This document shows, one piece after another, positions 25,536-33,470 of a stretch of 64,000 nt of DNA (within the stretch, counting starts at the first letter, position 1; every line of letters begins with the position of its first letter). Position numbers and translations under genes: made by a program. The stretch lies in the NCBI RefSeq assembly GCF_001049895.1, contig NZ_CVPE01000006.1, forward strand, positions 208,441 to 272,440. Reading direction: 5' to 3'. The stretch is from Rubeoparvulum massiliense (GTDB taxonomy: Bacteria; Bacillota; Bacilli; Rubeoparvulales; Rubeoparvulaceae). Under the pieces are notes generated by a model, which worked only from the letters and a program-made list of their open reading frames with translations, made no database searches and was not told the DNA's origin.

Positions 25536-26033
25536 ATGAAAAAGACATTAATTACAGGTTTCTTATTATTATCTATGCTAATGGGCGCAACAAATGTTTT
25601 TGCTGCTTCATATTTAGGAACAGGCGATAATGTAGATTCTGGAGGACATCTAGATTGGGACTACGATACAACGTATTATAGTCAAACTGTATGGGGAATG
25701 AAGTTGTGGAATGGCTACAAAAGTGGTGTTATTAGAGAAGATAGTCCTTATGTTATTGAAGATATATTCGTAACTGATATAGATTCAGCGACAGCTGGTT
25801 ATTACGGTTACAGAGATAGAGTTAACGCTAAAATTTATTTCAATATATATAGTATGGAAGATTTAGATGCTGATGAAAAAAAATCTGTTGCTGCTCATGA
25901 ATTAGGGCATGCATTAGGTTTAGGACATAACACTAAAAATATAAGTGCGCTTATGACAAATGCACATTATTTTCCGATAACTTTGCATCAAGATGACAAA
26001 GATTCATATGATGAAGCTGCTAAATTATATTAA
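25536..26033 (+). CDS. Secreted matrixin-like zinc metalloprotease
   Basis: A 165-residue preprotein. A signal peptide (MKKTLITGFLLLSMLMGATNVFA, cut near residue 24) precedes a compact metzincin domain with the full zinc motif HELGHALGLGH and a Met-turn ALMTNAHYF. Relatives are M10 matrixin-type enzymes. ATG 25536 follows AAAGGTGG; upstream 25518 is less likely. It lies next to an agr-like quorum-sensing cluster, whose usual targets are secreted proteases, but no LytTR repeat was seen before it. Confidence 0.88.
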   Translation: MKKTLITGFLLLSMLMGATNVFAASYLGTGDNVDSGGHLDWDYDTTYYSQTVWGMKLWNGYKSGVIREDSPYVIEDIFVTDIDSATAGYYGYRDRVNAKIYFNIYSMEDLDADEKKSVAAHELGHALGLGHNTKNISALMTNAHYFPITLHQDDKDSYDEAAKLY

Positions 26034-26141
26034 TTAAGCTGCAATGAATGAATACAGAGATATTTCAAGCAAATTATTAGTATAAATTTTGTAAATGAAT
26101 AAATTAATTGAATATAAATAATATTTTAAGGAGGTATTTGA

Positions 26142-26768
26142 ATGAAAAAGTTAGTAGCATTAGTGGTGGCAATATTAATGATTACTACAATTTCTGGTTG
26201 TAGTGATAATTCTAGTAATGAAATGTCAAAAACATATGATAGCTTTACACTAAGCTCTGAAGTGCCTGTAGTGTATGATGACGGAAGTTTTATGGTAAAT
26301 ATTGATAATCCTGAAGAAATAGTAGGGTGGGGAGATTATGTTTTTGTTGCAAAGGTTGAAGATGAATTAAGAACAGAATATACAAATGTTCATGAAAGTG
26401 AAGATGGTACTATCACAGGAAAGCCATATACTGTATATTCAATTACTGTTATAGACAATCTAAAAGGTAATTTAAAGAAAAATAAGCCAATTGAATTTTT
26501 TAAACATGGTGGTGTGAATTATGATGGTAAAAGTATATCATTGCTAGAAGGCGATCAATTACTAGAAAGTGGAAAATATTATATTTTAGTTGCAGCTTCA
26601 GAAGCTGATGGTAGATTAGGTCAAGGAATGCCTTATTCAGCTATTGAATTAAATGTAAGCAATAAACAAGAAATAGTATCTAGTGAAGAGTATAATAATT
26701 ATAAAAAGTATGTTAAAGATGAAGTGAAATTTGAGAGAAAACGATTTAAATCATTTGAAGAAGAATAA
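26142..26768 (+). CDS. Lipoprotein of unknown function
   Basis: A 208-residue lipoprotein: signal peptide with lipobox ISGC (Cys about residue 20), then a Ser/Asn-rich linker and a domain containing WGDYVFVAKVEDEL, YTVYSITVIDNLKGN and KYYILVAASEADGRL. This layout resembles surface cargo proteins that accompany mobile elements in Gram-positive bacteria. AAGGAGG precedes the ATG. The coding sequence is AT-rich like the rest of the island. Confidence 0.8.
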   Translation: MKKLVALVVAILMITTISGCSDNSSNEMSKTYDSFTLSSEVPVVYDDGSFMVNIDNPEEIVGWGDYVFVAKVEDELRTEYTNVHESEDGTITGKPYTVYSITVIDNLKGNLKKNKPIEFFKHGGVNYDGKSISLLEGDQLLESGKYYILVAASEADGRLGQGMPYSAIELNVSNKQEIVSSEEYNNYKKYVKDEVKFERKRFKSFEEE

Positions 26769-26850
26769 ATTATTTTGTTGAAAAAGAAAGGATGAAAGTG
26801 ATTGAAGCAGACAATGTCGCTAAATCGTGAAGCAGACATAGCGGCACAAA

Positions 26851-27140
26851 ACGGCAAAAATTGATGAAAGTGGTGCTTGTAGACTTAGAAAAGTAGTAAC
26901 TCCAATGGCTTCTTCTTATTATTATCACATCAAACCTTTAACTTGAGCAAATGTTCATTTAGAGGCAACAGTTAATAATAGTGGAGGCTATTGGAATTTG
27001 GTGCGATTGGAAAAGTCTGGACTACTGCCACTACAAGTATTCCACATACGTGGTTTGGGGCTGAATCTTATTACAATACATTATTAGATGCTCGCCGAAC
27101 TTGTGCAATTACTCTTTCTGGTTACAATCGTAAACCCTAA
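26851..27140 (+). pseudogene. Decayed small gene
   Basis: A broken frame that can be followed through one TGA (26944 region) and one frameshift: IDESGACRLRKVVTPMASSY, then ANVHLEATVNNSGGYW, then after the shift GAIGKVWTTATTSIPHTWFG and AITLSGYNRKP ending at TAA. The composition (Gly/Ser/Thr/Tyr-rich, beta-like) suggests a small secreted protein. I do not recognise the family. The region 27141-27366 after it holds nothing I can identify. Confidence 0.45.
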
Positions 27141-27366
27141 TGCTTCCCGTTATATAGAGTTTTGAGTTGGCACCATTATGGCGACTCCATTAAATTTAGT
27201 GAAGTTTTAGGAGATTCTTTGTTTTAGTTCTGAAAGCCTCTCTGATTTTAGGGTGAATTAATATGTGGAAAATATCTTAATACCCAATAAGATACAAAAA
27301 CATGAAGGGCAAGTTCGTTATATTACCATCTGTTAATGTCAATCCCAAAATGTAGGATTATTAGAA

Positions 27367-27843
27367 TCAACTATTGCTACTTTTTTTAGATTCCAAAACA
27401 TCAATCTTGTCTTTTAATCTGTAAGAAGGTCCTGTAATCTTAATAATACTTGAATGATGAATCAATCTATCCAGAATTGCATTTGCTAAGGTTATATCTG
27501 AAAATACCTCTCCCCATTTACTAAATGGCTGATTTGTAGTAATGATAGTCGAATTCTTTTCATATCTTTTATTAATTAATTGAAATAGTAAATTGGCTCC
27601 CTGCTTATCAATAGGTAAATATCCAATTTCATCAATTATGAGTAATCTATATTTTGCAAAATGTTTCAATTTAGTTTCTAATCTGTTTTCAGTATGTGCT
27701 TTGTTCAGTTGCATTATCAAATCATGGCAAGATATGAAATATACCATGTTTCTCCTTTTAGCTGCGGCAACTCCAATTGCTACAGCTAAGTGAGTTTTTC
27801 CAACTCCAGATGACCCAAAGAATAATAGCAAGCTCAGGGGAAA
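27367..27843 (-). pseudogene. istB: IstB-like ATP-binding protein of an IS21-family element, 5' truncated
   Basis: The C-terminal about 155 residues of IstB, the ATPase helper of IS21 transposition: Walker A GSSGVGKTHLA, Walker B LLIIDEIGYLPID, then TTNQPFSKWGEVFSD and LDRLIHHSSIIKI. About 95 N-terminal residues and the whole istA gene are missing, so the element is dead. Confidence 0.88.
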
Positions 27844-28205
27844 ATAGTTCTTCCCCTCGCAAAGGTACCAGGTAGCCCCCGATTTTTGTCGAAATTTCTC
27901 AACAAGTTTTACCCAATTATTAGAAAGAAATGAAATAAGCTAAAATAGGGTGTGCACAATTTAGCGTTAATATTCCTTTTAGCGTTAATCGAGTATTGCT
28001 AAATTGTATTAAAAATTGAGTCATTAGACACTAATTAAAGAATAGCTTGGTTTCCACAGTTGATTTCCACAATAGTTAGAATAATCGGAATATAGAAACG
28101 CTTTCTCTTAGCAAACCGAAAATGAGTCGACTTCTTTTGTTTTACATGTCAAAATAGAAAAGAGAATTCCAATTATTCGTATACTCCCATATAAGGAAGG
28201 ATTAC
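27844..28205. other. Mosaic of insertion-sequence ends, no gene
   Basis: This stretch holds no credible ORF. It contains GGGGAA/TTCCCC at the break of istB, two direct copies of TTTAGCGTTAAT (27960-27971 and 27978-27989), and a 9-bp inverted repeat CAATTTAGC (27957) / GCTAAATTG (27998). The multiple repeats near a TGTGCAC start look like an IS21-type end. It is probably the right edge of the island. Confidence 0.4.
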
Positions 28206-29156
28206 ATGAAAAAGATATTCAAACGAATTGGTATTGTCTTTTTATCATTGCTTATAATATTTCTTACTGTCAGTTACATCAATCACAGAATACAATTGTC
28301 AAAAGAAGATGCACGATTTCAATCAGTCGGTACGCAAGTTGAAGTAAACGGTCACATGATGAATGTGTATACGGAAGGATCCGGTGATACAACGCTTGTG
28401 TTCCTGTCGGGCGGAGGAACCAGTTCCCCGGTGTTTGATTTTAAGTCGCTGTATTCGTTGCTAAGTGATACATACCGAATTGCAGTAGTGGAAAAGGCGG
28501 GCTATGGCTTTAGCGAGATCACTGCGGATACGCCTCGCGATATAGATACCGTATTGTCTGAAACGCGTGAGGCGTTACGGTTAGCAGGTATAGAAAGCCC
28601 CTATGTTTTATGCCCGCACTCTATGTCGGGCATAGAAGCCTTGTATTGGGCGCAGCAGTACCCTGAGGAAGTAAAGGCTATTATCGGACTAGATATGTCT
28701 GTCCCGCAGTCTTACGAGAGCTACCAAATCAATTTGCCCATTCTTCAGCTAGGTGCCTTTGTTGCAAATGTAGGTATTACCAGATGGGTTCCGAGCCTAG
28801 CAGAAAGCGATGCGGTGAAATATGGTACGCTCACAGAGGATGAAAAGGAACTTTATAAGGTGGTCTTTTACAGGCGAACTGCAACAGCAGATATGCTGAG
28901 AGAAGTGCAGCAAATCAAAACGAGTGCCAAGAAGGTTGCTGAAGGCGGCATACCCGATGTGCCGATATTGATTTTTTCTTCCAACGGAGAAGGAACAGGC
29001 TGGAGCGAAGCGGAGTGGAGAAAATATCAGAATGATTTTATTTTGAATTGCAGCAATGGAGCACTAATAGAATTAGACTGTTCTCATTATGTGCATGATA
29101 TCAAGTATAATAGAATTGACCTTGAAATCCGACAGTACTTGGGTAATCTTCAATGA
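28206..29156 (+). CDS. Membrane-anchored alpha/beta-fold hydrolase
   Basis: A 316-residue hydrolase with an N-terminal membrane helix (residues 8-25) and an extracytoplasmic catalytic domain: oxyanion region LVFLSGGGTSSPVF, nucleophile elbow CPHSMSG (Ser), and a late His in CSHYVHD. The Asp is probably in PILIFSS region or nearby. The substrate is unknown. AAGGAAGG precedes the ATG. It lies at the right side of the island and has a higher GC than the agr genes, so it may belong to the host or to a different transfer event. Confidence 0.85.
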   Translation: MKKIFKRIGIVFLSLLIIFLTVSYINHRIQLSKEDARFQSVGTQVEVNGHMMNVYTEGSGDTTLVFLSGGGTSSPVFDFKSLYSLLSDTYRIAVVEKAGYGFSEITADTPRDIDTVLSETREALRLAGIESPYVLCPHSMSGIEALYWAQQYPEEVKAIIGLDMSVPQSYESYQINLPILQLGAFVANVGITRWVPSLAESDAVKYGTLTEDEKELYKVVFYRRTATADMLREVQQIKTSAKKVAEGGIPDVPILIFSSNGEGTGWSEAEWRKYQNDFILNCSNGALIELDCSHYVHDIKYNRIDLEIRQYLGNLQ

Positions 29157-29179
29157 ACAAAATAAGCATCAAAAATAAC

Positions 29180-29223
29180 ATGGTGATTGCCAAAGCGTTA
29201 ACGTGAGGCGGTCACTATTTTTT
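29180..29223 (+). terminator. Terminator after the alpha/beta hydrolase
   Basis: ATGGTGATTGCC pairs with GGCGGTCACTAT (two wobble pairs), followed by a T-run. Confidence 0.75.
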
Positions 29224-29402
29224 ATGGAATAGCCGAGAACACTCGTGGCTTTAGTCATGAGAGGCTCAATGGAGAATGAGGAGGCTCTGAAGAGGATCAT
29301 GTAAGGATCTTCTACAATTTTGTGACAAATGGGTTGGTACTTAGTGCAATATGGTACTCTTTTTGATATGAGTCAATTTTCTAAGAAAAGAGGGCCATCG
29401 TC

Positions 29403-29891
29403 ATGCAGATTACATTTCAATCCATCGGCACCATTCATTCACCCTTTCAAGAGGTAGCCGGGATGCCTATTCAGCCAGCAGGTGCTCGCGGTGTTCAAGG
29501 GAGTATTACGATTGAACCGGAGTTTCAAGCGGGCTTGAAGGATATTGAAGGGATGAGTCATTTGATTCTTCTCTACCATCTTCATCAGGAAGCAGGCTAT
29601 GCCTTGGAGGTGAAGCCCTTTCTCGACAATCAATCACATGGGATCTTCGCTACTCGCGCACCTCATCGACCGAATGCCATCGGTCTTTCAGTGGTCCGTC
29701 TTCAGAAGGTGGAGGGGAATACCCTTTGGATTGAGGATGTGGATATCCTCGATGGAACACCGCTTCTCGATCTCAAACCTTATGTTCCCCAGTTTGATAC
29801 ACCAGTAGGCGATGTACAGATCGGCTGGTTTACCCATAATGTTCAACGGGTGGATCGTACTCGCTCTGATCAGCGTTTTCGTAATAAGTAA
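29403..29891 (+). CDS. trmO: TrmO/TsaA-family tRNA methyltransferase
   Basis: A 162-residue protein of the TsaA family, which methylates N6-threonylcarbamoyladenosine at position 37 of certain tRNAs using SAM. The signature TRAPHRPNAIGLSVVRL is complete, with IGTIHSPF at the start and DILDGTPLLDLKPYVP near the end. It lacks the C-terminal extension of E. coli TrmO, as do most Firmicute members, so substrate range is less certain. Confidence 0.88.
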   Translation: MQITFQSIGTIHSPFQEVAGMPIQPAGARGVQGSITIEPEFQAGLKDIEGMSHLILLYHLHQEAGYALEVKPFLDNQSHGIFATRAPHRPNAIGLSVVRLQKVEGNTLWIEDVDILDGTPLLDLKPYVPQFDTPVGDVQIGWFTHNVQRVDRTRSDQRFRNK

Positions 29892-29918
29892 TTTCTGCAA
29901 AATGATGAGTTTAGAAAG

Positions 29919-29947
29919 GTATAATTTTGCCACCTCTGCGCATCTTA
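29919..29947 (+). promoter_or_regulatory. Sigma-G-type promoter of the gamma-SASP-like gene
   Basis: GTATA, 17 nt, CATCTTA: a good match to the forespore sigma-G consensus. The start point would fall near 29954, giving a leader of only about 14 nt. The -10 box lies inside a hairpin (29931-29959: CACCTCTGCGCA with TGCGTGGAGGTG) that includes the ribosome site GGAGGTG. Confidence 0.6.
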
Positions 29948-29967
29948 TGCGTGGAGGTGTATAAACA

Positions 29968-30768
29968 ATGAATCAAAACCAATATGGTCAACATCCAAGT
30001 TCAATGTTCCAACCGCAGTTTTCCAACACAGATATTCAGCAAGTACGTCAGCAGAATCAACAGAGCGCAATGGGTAGTAGCTCTTACGGTAGTATGAATA
30101 TGGGGAATGCGGGCTATTCCGGCATGATGGGATATAGCGGTACTCCATCGAGCATGTTCTCCCCCAATTTCTCTAACACCGATCCCTATCAGGTTCGCCA
30201 GCAAAATCAACAATCTGCCCAAAGCTTTGCCCAATCTCCCCAAGGCGGTGCAGGCTATGGTCATTACAGTGGGGGCTATGGGTACAACCAAGGGATGATG
30301 TCCAGCGATCCACGGATGATGTTTGATCCCAACTTTTCCAATACCAATGTGCAACAGGTTCGGGAGCAGAATCAGCTTTCCCAGCAAAGCTTTATACAAT
30401 CGCCACAAAGTGGTTCTGGCTATGGTTACAGCTATTCCAATGTAGGTTATGGTGGTCAAGCTGGCTATACCCCTGGCAATGTGAGTGGCATGATGGGGAT
30501 GAATGCATCCAATATGCCTTATCAGGATCCTCGCGTTATGCACCAATCTAATTTTGCCAATACGGATCCTTACCAGGTTCGTCAACAAAATCAACAATCA
30601 CAGATGAATTTTATGAGTTCCCCGCAAGGCGGCGCGGGCTACGGTAGTGCTGCGCATTTTTCATCATCCCCACAATCCATGCTCAACCCCAATTTCTCTA
30701 ACACCGACGTACAGCAAGTTCGCCAGCAGAATCAGCAATCCGGCTTCTCTTCACCAGACCATCGTTAA
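29968..30768 (+). CDS. Gamma-type SASP-like repeat protein, enlarged
   Basis: A 266-residue protein with five repeats of a unit whose core is NFSNTDxxQVRQQNQQS (starting near residues 13, 62, 115, 191 and 238). This core is the hallmark of gamma-type small acid-soluble spore proteins (SspE: NAQQVRQQNQ), which serve as an amino acid store in the forespore. Typical gamma SASPs have two or three repeats in 60-120 residues; here repeats are separated by Gly/Tyr/Met/Ser-rich spacers. There is no Cys and no signal peptide. GGAGGTG precedes the ATG and a sigma-G-like promoter lies upstream. Confidence 0.75.
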   Translation: MNQNQYGQHPSSMFQPQFSNTDIQQVRQQNQQSAMGSSSYGSMNMGNAGYSGMMGYSGTPSSMFSPNFSNTDPYQVRQQNQQSAQSFAQSPQGGAGYGHYSGGYGYNQGMMSSDPRMMFDPNFSNTNVQQVREQNQLSQQSFIQSPQSGSGYGYSYSNVGYGGQAGYTPGNVSGMMGMNASNMPYQDPRVMHQSNFANTDPYQVRQQNQQSQMNFMSSPQGGAGYGSAAHFSSSPQSMLNPNFSNTDVQQVRQQNQQSGFSSPDHR

Positions 30769-30794
30769 ACTCAAAAATTGAATATGGATTGACT

Positions 30795-30836
30795 AAAGGG
30801 AGACTGTTCTCACAGAGAGCAGTCTCCCTTTTCTTC
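30795..30836 (+). terminator. Terminator of the gamma-SASP-like gene
   Basis: AAAGGGAGACTG pairs with CAGTCTCCCTTT, followed by TTTTC. Confidence 0.88.
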
Positions 30837-30868
30837 TGTTTATTTCGCCTAATCTGTTTTATATGCAT

Positions 30869-31029
30869 GGTAAACTAGAACTGCTCCAATGGAGCAAAAG
30901 AATGGTGCATTGGTCATCAATATTTTGCACCAGCTTAATGATGCAGGCAAAACCGTGCTGATGGTAACCCATGATGAAACGTTGATTCGCCCAACCGATC
31001 GTATAATTCATTTGAGCAAAGTTGCATAA
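30869..31029 (+). pseudogene. C-terminal remnant of an ABC-transporter ATPase
   Basis: About 50 codons read ILHQLNDAGKTVLMVTHD (the H-loop region of a LolD/FtsE/MacB-type ATPase), then RPTDRIIHLSKVA and stop. Just upstream GGTAAACTAGAA (GKLE) recalls the D-loop GNLD in another frame. Walker A and the signature motif are missing, so this is a relic between the spore gene and uvrX. Confidence 0.7.
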
Positions 31030-31057
31030 TATGCTGAGCGGCGTATAATATAATATA

Positions 31058-31069
31058 GAACATATGTTC
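31058..31069. promoter_or_regulatory. LexA (SOS) box of uvrX-yolD
   Basis: GAACATATGTTC matches the Firmicute SOS box GAAC-N4-GTTC perfectly. It lies next to TATAAT (about 31044-31054) and 33 nt before the uvrX start. Confidence 0.88.
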
Positions 31070-31102
31070 TTGTTCGTACATCGAAGAAGGGAGAACAGGC
31101 TC

Positions 31103-32353
31103 ATGGACTACCGGCAGTTTCCACAACACCATGTGCTCTGCATCGATATGAAATCCTTCTATGCGTCGGTGGAATGCCGTGACCGTGGTTGGGATCCGAT
31201 GAGCGCCTATCTTGCCGTGGTAGGAGATCGGGATCACTCAGGGAGCGTCATTCTCGCCGCCTCGCCGCGTTTGAAAAAGGATTTCAATATCCGTACAGGG
31301 AATCGCCTTTATCAGATCCCTGATGATCCTCGGATTCATGTGGTGAATGCCCGCATGGGTCACTATCTGGAGCAGTCCATGGAGGTGCTACGTCTCTTTC
31401 AACGCTTTGCTCCCTTGGAGGCGATCCTACCTTATTCCATCGATGAGGCGTGGGTGACGGTGGATGGGATAGAGCGTTTGATGGGTGACGCTCCCACCAT
31501 TGCGCGCCATATTCGTAACGCCATCGCCATGGAGTTTGGCTTACCTGCCTGTGTGGGGATCGGTCCCAATCGCTTCCTTGCCAAGGTGATTCTCGATATT
31601 GAGGGGAAATCGCAGGGGATCGCCCAGTGTGGCTATGAGGATGTACCGCGTAAGCTATGGCCGGTGCCTGTAGGGGAGGTGTGGGGAATTGGCTCGCGCT
31701 TGCGGGAGCATCTCTATCGTATGGGCATCCGCACCATGGGTCATCTCGCACAGACTCCCTTAGAGCAGCTGGAGAAGCGGTTTGGCGTGATGGGGAACCA
31801 GCTCTATTACCACGCCTGGGGTGTTGATCTCTCTCCTGTTATACAGCCCTTTGAGCCCTATGGACCACAGAAGAGCATCGGTCATGGCATCACGCTGCTT
31901 CGGGATTATGAGGGTGGGGAGGTGGCTACCGTCCTCTTAGAGCTTAGTGAGGAGGTAGCGATGCGCTCCCGCCAAAACAAGAAGGTAGGGCGAACCATTC
32001 TGCTAGGTGTGGGCTATAGCAAGGAGAGCGGCGGCGGCTTCCAACGCGCTTACACCATTCCCTTCCCGACGAATGTGACCCACGATATTTTTCACACCGC
32101 CTGGCGGCTATTTCAAGAAAATTACAATGGATCACCTGTTCGTCGCTTGAGCCTTGCCTTGCAGCAGCTTGAAGCCGATGAAGCGATACAATTAAGTCTT
32201 TTTGATGACTTTACGAAGAAGAAGGCGCTGGGCGCTGTGATGGACCAAATTCGTCAACGCTATGGTAAGAGCTCTGTGATGTGGGCACGTAGTCTATCAT
32301 CAGGCGGTGTTTTCCGCGATCGTTCACATAAGATTGGAGGACATTGGCAATGA
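31103..32353 (+). CDS. uvrX: Y-family translesion DNA polymerase, UvrX/YqjW type
   Basis: A 416-residue Y-family polymerase. The first catalytic motif CIDMKSFYASVECRDRGWDP and the second YSIDEAWVTVDGIE carry the metal-binding Asp/Glu; GIGPNRFLAKV and GIGSRLREHLYRMGI match palm and thumb. UvrX/YqjW relatives are SOS-induced error-prone polymerases. ATG 31103 follows GAAGGGAGA; ATG 31064 overlaps the LexA box and would be unlikely. Its stop overlaps the ATG of the yolD-like gene. Confidence 0.93.
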   Translation: MDYRQFPQHHVLCIDMKSFYASVECRDRGWDPMSAYLAVVGDRDHSGSVILAASPRLKKDFNIRTGNRLYQIPDDPRIHVVNARMGHYLEQSMEVLRLFQRFAPLEAILPYSIDEAWVTVDGIERLMGDAPTIARHIRNAIAMEFGLPACVGIGPNRFLAKVILDIEGKSQGIAQCGYEDVPRKLWPVPVGEVWGIGSRLREHLYRMGIRTMGHLAQTPLEQLEKRFGVMGNQLYYHAWGVDLSPVIQPFEPYGPQKSIGHGITLLRDYEGGEVATVLLELSEEVAMRSRQNKKVGRTILLGVGYSKESGGGFQRAYTIPFPTNVTHDIFHTAWRLFQENYNGSPVRRLSLALQQLEADEAIQLSLFDDFTKKKALGAVMDQIRQRYGKSSVMWARSLSSGGVFRDRSHKIGGHWQ

Positions 32354-32679
32354 TCCGTGACCGCGGTGCGAAGAAGTGGGTTAGTCTGATGCTACCAGAG
32401 CATCGAGAGCAATTGGCCCGTCTGGCACGCCAGGAGGAGCTGATCTCAGAGCCTGCCTGGGTGGATGAGTATCTGGAGGAGCTGGAGTGGAAGGTGCAAA
32501 CGGCCTATGCCCAGCATCGTTTTATTCGATTAGAGTATGTTGTAGATGGTGAACGTCGAACTCAGCAAGGGCTTATCACAGCGCTAGATCCCTTGTTGGG
32601 GCAGGTGCGGATTGAAACGGAAGGGGTAGAGCGAAGCTGGGTCTCGGTACGCTCCATCATAAGCTTGGAATGGGTGTGA
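32350..32679 (+). CDS. yolD: YolD-like protein
   Basis: A 109-residue protein of the YolD-like family, which is commonly paired with UvrX/YqjW-type Y polymerases. Marks: IRDRGAKKWVSLMLPEHREQL at the start and a beta-rich C-terminus (VVDGERRTQQGLITALDPL). ATG 32350 follows GGAGG by 9 nt and overlaps the uvrX stop (ATGA). Its role is probably to modulate the polymerase. Confidence 0.9.
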   Translation: MIRDRGAKKWVSLMLPEHREQLARLARQEELISEPAWVDEYLEELEWKVQTAYAQHRFIRLEYVVDGERRTQQGLITALDPLLGQVRIETEGVERSWVSVRSIISLEWV

Positions 32680-32770
32680 AATTACCTGATGATTTACTGT
32701 TCATGGCAATGATGTAGCTCTGCTTCCGCAATGAACCAATCAGGCAAAAATTTGTTTTTAAAAAAAAGAT

Positions 32771-32799
32771 TTGACTTTAGCATGGGTATGAGATATTAT
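32771..32799 (+). promoter_or_regulatory. Promoter of the cold-shock gene
   Basis: TTGACT, 17 nt, TATTAT. It leaves a leader of about 160 nt with small hairpins (TGGAC/GTCCA, AAGC/GCTT), the long structured leader usual for cold-shock mRNAs. Confidence 0.65.
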
Positions 32800-32967
32800 G
32801 GAATCACACTGATAAGTTCGTTTATAAAAGAATAATATTGGATATATTGAAGTCGTAGCTACAAATGAAATGTGGACGATTTTATAGTCCATTATTTCAA
32901 GAAGCTGCGGCTTTTTATATTGTAAATCAACTTATGGTGCAAAGATTTAATTTTAGGAGGAAGACAA

Positions 32968-33168
32968 ATGAACACAGGTAAAGTAAAATGGTTTAATGCA
33001 GAAAAAGGTTTCGGTTTCATCGAAGTTGAAGGTGGCGACGATGTATTCGTACACTTCTCCGCTATCCAAAGCGACGGCTTCAAAACATTAGAAGAAGGTC
33101 AAACTGTTACATTCGACATCGTTGAAGGTAACCGTGGCCCACAAGCTGCTAACGTACAAAAAGCGTAA
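32968..33168 (+). CDS. csp: Cold-shock protein
   Basis: A 66-residue single-stranded nucleic acid-binding CSD protein. RNP1 (KGFGFIEVE) and RNP2 (VFVHFSAI) are intact, and the sequence [14 protein letters not shown] is standard. It acts as an RNA chaperone in cold or stationary phase. AGGAGG precedes the ATG. A DEAD-box helicase follows, a frequent functional partner. Confidence 0.97.
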   Translation: MNTGKVKWFNAEKGFGFIEVEGGDDVFVHFSAIQSDGFKTLEEGQTVTFDIVEGNRGPQAANVQKA

Positions 33169-33182
33169 GGAACAGAATGTTG

Positions 33183-33215
33183 AGGTGATGCTCAAACGAT
33201 GGGCATCACCTTTTC
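33183..33215 (+). terminator. Terminator of the cold-shock gene
   Basis: AGGTGATGC pairs with GCATCACCT, followed by TTTT. Confidence 0.85.
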
Positions 33216-33470
33216 TGCTCTTTACGCCTTCCTCTACGCATTTCCCCTCTTAGTTCCCCTCGCGGTTCATTCCGAGATGTAAGAAGTAAATATGTTTTAA
33301 AAACCTGAATCACACTGGCGCGGTCACGGAACCGTAAGGATGGAAGAGAGGTAGGGCTTTCATTGTTTTAGGATACAAGACAGTTTACAATATAATTGAA
33401 AATAAATATTGGGATACGGATTGGGAATCATAGTAATAAAGATCAAAAAAGTAAAGTGAGGCATAGCTAT

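Noticed and set aside
26851-27140. Considered the in-frame TGA of the decayed gene as a second selenocysteine codon.
   Set aside because: A frameshift follows, no recoding hairpin is evident and the surrounding protein has no redox motif; decay is simpler.
27844-29402. Search for a second copy of the tRNA-Ser 3' end as the right attachment site of the island.
   Set aside because: No stretch matching GGTTCAAATCCCTCC or the CTCCTCCGCCA end was found by eye; the boundary may have been lost or lie elsewhere.
30001-30597. A 198-codon open frame on the minus strand opposite the gamma-SASP-like gene.
   Set aside because: It mirrors the repeats of the plus-strand gene, has no ribosome site and no family pattern. 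Similar long antisense frames over uvrX and the NCS1 permease gene were rejected for the same reason.
33300-33395. GC-rich leader (GGTCACGGAACCG region) upstream of the helicase gene considered as a riboswitch.
   Set aside because: No known aptamer signature recognised; only a short hairpin can be drawn.
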